Shown here piece after piece: positions 60,537 through 64,000 of a stretch of 64,000 nucleotides of DNA. Both the position numbers and the translations under genes were made by a program. The stretch spans positions 77,388,064 through 77,452,063 of the forward strand of contig OW121846.1 of the NCBI GenBank assembly GCA_933228895.1, given 5' to 3'. Source of the DNA: Platycnemis pennipes. Lineage: Eukaryota; Arthropoda; Insecta; Odonata; Platycnemididae. Within the stretch, counting starts at the first letter, position 1, and the number at the start of each line of letters is the position of its first letter. The notes under the pieces were generated by a model, which searched no databases, was not told the origin of the DNA, and saw nothing but the letters and a program-made list of their open reading frames with translations.

Positions 60537-63401
60537 TTGGAAGAAAAAATTTCAGTGATAGTAGTGAATTGTCGTAGTATAAGAAATAAAGTAGCAGAAT
60601 TTCACCACCTCATTAAGAGTACTAATGCAGATATAATCGTAGGTACAGAAAGCTGGCTTTCGAAGGACATATCAGATCATGAAGTATTTCCGAAGTGTTT
60701 TACAGTATACAGAAAGGATAGAGTAAGCAGAAACGGAGGAGGAGTTTTCATAGCTGTGAAGGACCCGTATGTCAGTAGAAGAGAACTTATTTCAGAGCGA
60801 AATGTAGAAAGTATTTGGTGTTCCGTTAAAAGTAAAAGTAGTAACGCAAAAAAGATATATGTAGGTGCATATTACAGGCCACCGGACGCAGACGTCAATT
60901 CTATAATAGAGCTAGAGTCAGAGATACGCACATTACTTTCTGGGAAGAATGATAGAGGAATAATAGTAGGCGGAGATTTCAATCTCCCCTCGATAGACTG
61001 GAATACGTGTAGTTTCATTGCAGGAGGTAAGGATAAGGAACATTGCGAATCACTGTTGAACACCTTTACGACACATTCTCTACAACAGCTAGTAACAGAG
61101 CCGACCAGGGGAAACAACATTCTAGACTTATTAGCAACAAATATACCCGAGAGAGTTCTAAATACAGTTACAGACACAGGAATTAGTGACCATAAAATAG
61201 TGCATGCGAAATTTATTGTAGGCGTTGAAAGACATTATAAACCAAGGAGGAGGGTGTACTTATTTGGCAAGGCAAATTACGACGGTATGAAAGAGGAATT
61301 AAGGGAAGCGTTTAATGTATTCAGCGAACAAAGCAAAGGATTAAATACAGAGGATTCGTGGAGAGAATTTCTTGAGGTCACCCGTAACGCAGTTCATAAA
61401 TACATACCAAGTAAATATATTAGTGATAATACAGAGCCAAGGTGGTATAACGCGGAGGTTAGGAAATCACTAAAGCGACAAAGGGTATGCCACGCTAAGA
61501 TGAAAAATGCCAGACGGGGTCTATCGGTAGAGGAAAAAAATGAGCTAGTTCAAAACTATAAAAAATCGAGAGCATTAGCAAGGAAATCATGTCGGCAAGC
61601 GTTATCACATTTCAAGAGCAAGATGTTAGGAGAATATTTAGATAGCAATCCTAAAGCGTTTTGGTCATATGTGAGAGAGCTTCAGGGAAATAAGTCCACA
61701 GTGCACACACTTAAAAATGATAAAGGAATCAGAGTCACCAGCAGTGTAGAAAAAGCCAACACTTTAAACACCTTCTTCCAAAGTGTATTCAACTCATCGT
61801 CACAAAACGCAGTGGAACCACCGCCGAACACTTTCAGTGAGAAAATGCCCGAAATAAACATTTCATGTCGCGGAATAGAGCAGCAGTTAAAAAGCATAAG
61901 TAAAAACAAAGCACCAGGTCCCGATCAAATTCCTTCCAGAGTTTATAAAACATTAGCTTCTGAAATAGCCCCCTATCTAGAAATAATATTCAATAAAACA
62001 CTAAAGAACCACACAGTACCCAAGGATTGGAAAGTAGCTAACATTACACCTATATTTAAAAGCGGTGATAGGGAAGAACCTAGTAACTACAGACCCATTT
62101 CACTCACGTCAATCTCTTGTAAGATATTTGAGCACATAGTAGTCAGTTCGATCATGGGGCATTTGGATAGTCAGGGATTACTCATAAACAGCCAGCATGG
62201 GTTCCGGAAAGGTAGATCTTGCGAGACACAATTAGCTTTATTCGTACACGATATTTTAGTCCACGGCGAAAGCAGTACTGAAGTTGATGCGATATTTTTA
62301 GATTTTAAAAAGGCTTTCGATAAAGTTCCTCATGACAAATTAATCTTGAAGTTAGAGAGTTTTGGTATAAATAAAGACGTTGTATGTTGGGTAAAAGAAT
62401 TCTTAAGTGGGCGAGAGCAGAGGGTTGTCATAGATGGTATCATGTCGGACACAATCGAAGTCACATCGGGAGTTCCCCAGGGTAGCGTAGTAGGTCCGCT
62501 TCTATTTCTTTTATACATAAACGATTTGGGTACCGTAGTTAGTAGTAACCTTAGACTTTTTGCAGACGATGCGGTGGTGTACAGGGGTATATCAAACGAA
62601 GAGGACATGAAATCACTTAGCAAGGATTTAGATGCAATTCAAGAGTGGTGCGACAAATGGCAGTTAGAACTCAACCTTAAAAAGTGTGTAGCTATCAATT
62701 TTTGGAGGAGGAATAATTCGATAGAGCGATCCTATAGAATTAATAACACGAAGATCGAAAACTTTGAAACCGTAAGATATTTAGGTGTAACAATCACTAA
62801 AGATTTATCGTGGGGAAGACACATAAGGGAAATATGCGGCCGAGCGAAGAGAAAGCTAGGATTTATAAAAAGAGTACTTGGGAAATGTGATGAGAAGACA
62901 AAAGAGCGATGCTACTTTTCACTAGTTAGGCCCCACCTTGAGTATGCAGCCAGTGTATGGGATCCTAATGAATTAGGTTTGATGAGAGAACTAGACAGTG
63001 TGCAGCGTAGAGCAGCTAGGTTCGTCAAAAGGTGTTACGATAGGTTGAGTAGTGTATCAGAATTAATACAAGAATTAGGGTGGGAATCATTATCAGAGCG
63101 TAGATTAAAGTTCAGATTTAATCTATTGCAGAAATTTCAATCGGATAGCTTTACTGAAGATGTTAGCCACATATTGAAAACACCAGCGTATTATGCTAGA
63201 TTCGACCAGATAAATAAGATTAGAGAGATAGATTGTCGTACAGATAGATTCAAAATGGCATTTTTCCCCCGTACTATAAGAGAACAGAATAGGCAGCATA
63301 GGAAAGGGATAGGTAGGGGAAATATTTTAGAGTATTCTGTAGTGCATGATGCATGTATTAACCCCTCAAATACTATAGATACTAACAATCTAGTTGCATG
63401 A
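60537..63401 (+). CDS. Family A endonuclease-reverse transcriptase (954 codons)
   Basis: Non-LTR retrotransposon polyprotein for target-primed reverse transcription. N-terminal apurinic-type endonuclease, residues ~1-225: VVNCRSIRNK (Asn11), GTESWL (Glu38), GGDFN (Asp147, Asn149), SDH (Asp218, His219). Linker with FWSYVRELQG. RT ~470-760: PGPDQIPSRVY, SNYRPISLTSIS, FLDFKKAFD (Asp589), SGVPQGS (644-650), FADDAVVY (675-682, Asp677/678), thumb YLGVTITKDLSWG. C-terminal block SLVRPHLEYAASVWDP, end NNLVA. All catalytic residues are present with no internal stop. Start: no ATG precedes the endonuclease. The frame opens after TAG at 60471, and TTG at 60537 is only a nominal start. The real start may lie upstream in a longer element, or translation may be coupled to a lost ORF1. 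Clade by motif style: CR1/Jockey-like; host expression unknown. Confidence 0.92.
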   Translation: MEEKISVIVVNCRSIRNKVAEFHHLIKSTNADIIVGTESWLSKDISDHEVFPKCFTVYRKDRVSRNGGGVFIAVKDPYVSRRELISERNVESIWCSVKSKSSNAKKIYVGAYYRPPDADVNSIIELESEIRTLLSGKNDRGIIVGGDFNLPSIDWNTCSFIAGGKDKEHCESLLNTFTTHSLQQLVTEPTRGNNILDLLATNIPERVLNTVTDTGISDHKIVHAKFIVGVERHYKPRRRVYLFGKANYDGMKEELREAFNVFSEQSKGLNTEDSWREFLEVTRNAVHKYIPSKYISDNTEPRWYNAEVRKSLKRQRVCHAKMKNARRGLSVEEKNELVQNYKKSRALARKSCRQALSHFKSKMLGEYLDSNPKAFWSYVRELQGNKSTVHTLKNDKGIRVTSSVEKANTLNTFFQSVFNSSSQNAVEPPPNTFSEKMPEINISCRGIEQQLKSISKNKAPGPDQIPSRVYKTLASEIAPYLEIIFNKTLKNHTVPKDWKVANITPIFKSGDREEPSNYRPISLTSISCKIFEHIVVSSIMGHLDSQGLLINSQHGFRKGRSCETQLALFVHDILVHGESSTEVDAIFLDFKKAFDKVPHDKLILKLESFGINKDVVCWVKEFLSGREQRVVIDGIMSDTIEVTSGVPQGSVVGPLLFLLYINDLGTVVSSNLRLFADDAVVYRGISNEEDMKSLSKDLDAIQEWCDKWQLELNLKKCVAINFWRRNNSIERSYRINNTKIENFETVRYLGVTITKDLSWGRHIREICGRAKRKLGFIKRVLGKCDEKTKERCYFSLVRPHLEYAASVWDPNELGLMRELDSVQRRAARFVKRCYDRLSSVSELIQELGWESLSERRLKFRFNLLQKFQSDSFTEDVSHILKTPAYYARFDQINKIREIDCRTDRFKMAFFPRTIREQNRQHRKGIGRGNILEYSVVHDACINPSNTIDTNNLVA

Positions 63402-63455
63402 GACCCTTTAGTTGCTTGCTTGCATGCTAGTAGTGAATGCTTGGTGACCTTCACC

Positions 63456-63513
63456 CCCTGCCACACACCCTCGCGGTGGCTTGCAGGGTATCGTGTAGAT
63501 GTAGATGTAGATA
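63456..63513 (+). promoter_or_regulatory. Conserved 3' hairpin and TAGATG tail (RT recognition candidate)
   Basis: CCCTG (63456-63460) pairs with CAGGG (63484-63488) and inner CCAC (63461-63464) with GTGG (63476-63479), loop ACACCCTCGCG. TATCGTGTAGATGTAGATG follows. The same structure ends family B copies whose coding and UTR sequences differ, with loop variation (CTCGCG, CTTGTG, TTTATG) but conserved arms. In related LINEs such a 3' stem-loop is what the RT recognises; that role is inferred here. Confidence 0.75.
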
Positions 63514-63562
63514 TGTTTCGCGTCCGGGGGTTCCGCCCGTTGGGAGGGTCCGCCGAAGGGGC
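63514..63562. other. GC-rich 49-bp segment between A tail and target duplication
   Basis: ATGTTTCGCGTCCGGGGGTT, CCGCCCGTTGGGAGGGTCCG, then CCGAAGGGGC. Unlike the tail and unlike the B target. It could be extra sequence acquired at the first-strand priming step or a small independent insertion. Confidence 0.6.
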
Positions 63563-63840
63563 CCACCATAAAGGTGCGTGGCAGGGGGCGAACTCTCACC
63601 AAGCATGCACCACATATCATGCATAAATAGTGTTAGTAATAATGTAGTAGTCTAAAATTCACAATTTAAAAAAGATAAAAATAGCAAAGCAAGAATGCAA
63701 TATAATGCTGTTAGGTTAGCTTAAAGTGCTTATACCTACCAGCATGAAATAACCTGTGCTATCCATTTATACACTAGTATTTATTCTATTGAATATTTAC
63801 AACTATTCATATCCCTAATTGTACGAGGAAAACATTATTG
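63563..63840 (-). mobile_element. Old B-like copy, right part, minus strand
   Basis: CCACCATAAAGGTGCGTGGC, AGCATGCACCACATATCATG, GCAATATAATGCTGTTAGGT and CCCTAATTGTACGAGGAAAA: B-type hairpin, UTR and the last codons, interrupted by the A insertion. Confidence 0.85.
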
Positions 63841-64000
63841 TTTAATCCCGCTTCAATCAATATTATTCAATCAATATTGAATTAACCTGAATACAAATTA
63901 CCTGCTAAAAGCGTGTTTACTTAATAGATGAATGAAGATACGAGATAATTGAGTTTTTCTTCGCTATTTGACATTCAAGCATCTTTAGTGCTATCGTGGC
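63841..64000. other. Unassigned AT-rich end of window
   Basis: Short repeats of TCAATCAATATT. Nothing else recognised. Confidence 0.35.

Larger units (their letters stand above)
60325..63562 (+). mobile_element. Family A element, most complete copy, 12-bp TSD
   Basis: Inserted into the hairpin of an old minus-strand B 3' end and flanked by CCACCATAAAGG. Order: 5' leader 60325-60536 (starts with a TTATTATT-rich stretch and has TTAGTTCGAGGAAAATT twice in tandem at 60470-60507), 954-codon EN-RT frame, 3' UTR 63402-63455, hairpin 63456-63488, TAGATG tail to about 63513. A GC-rich 49-bp segment (63514-63562) lies between the tail and the duplicated target. No ORF1 is present, so the copy may still be 5'-truncated relative to a master element. 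Confidence 0.93.

Noticed and set aside
60872..61177. Minus-strand frame opposite the A endonuclease (also 8747-9052 on plus)
   Set aside because: Shadow of the EN coding strand; no independent motif.
58541..63401. Tandem duplication of one A element
   Set aside because: Each copy has its own target-site duplication and a different 5' end, so two insertions explain the data better.
1..64000. Bacterial or viral origin
   Set aside because: Very low coding density, dense eukaryotic non-LTR elements with TSDs, tRNA-derived SINEs and MITEs, and no operons or ribosome-binding sites.

Overview
The window reads as non-coding genomic DNA from an arthropod-like animal, dominated by transposable elements. 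There are no operons, ribosome-binding sites or dense genes. The long open frames are endonuclease/reverse-transcriptase (EN-RT) proteins of non-LTR retrotransposons, and there are tRNA-derived SINEs, DNA-transposon MITEs and simple repeats. The arthropod call is inferred from the style of these elements. I cannot name the species and found no host gene that I would defend.

The main players are related non-LTR retrotransposons of the CR1/Jockey-like type (apurinic-type endonuclease followed by RT). I call them family A (reading frame ends NNLVA), family B (ends SESSNE) and a decayed family C. A and B differ in coding sequence and most of the 3' UTR. They share the last 60-70 bases: a CCCTG/CAGGG hairpin followed by a TAGATG hexamer tail. 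I count about 50 such 3' ends, on both strands and mostly 5'-truncated. In the entries, '3' end' means this unit. The best copy is an A insertion at 60325-63562 with a 954-codon frame and a 12-bp target-site duplication (TSD). Just upstream lies a 5'-truncated, nearly identical A copy (58553-60275) with its own 7-bp TSD.

Layout: 1-4600 holds a 231-bp tandem repeat, A 3' ends and unassigned DNA. 4600-13200 is a nest in which a C element is split by an A element that is itself split by a B element. 13200-23300 holds MITEs, SINE pieces, a GC-rich hairpin and a 27-bp minisatellite. 23300-34620 is an old plus-strand B element broken by a B insertion and by an 8909-bp element with 463-bp terminal inverted repeats (TIRs) and an 8-bp TSD. 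34620-36040 holds a perfect palindrome and two hAT-like MITEs. 36600-45500 holds B and A remnants, two SINE families, a second copy of a 539-bp MITE, RTE-like 3' ends and a mariner-like transposase piece. 45500-58500 is sparser, with decayed LINE pieces. 58550-63840 holds the young A copies.

Nearly every coding fragment is a broken EN-RT gene. The biology on view is target-primed retrotransposition with repeated insertion into older copies, which leaves a readable relative chronology.
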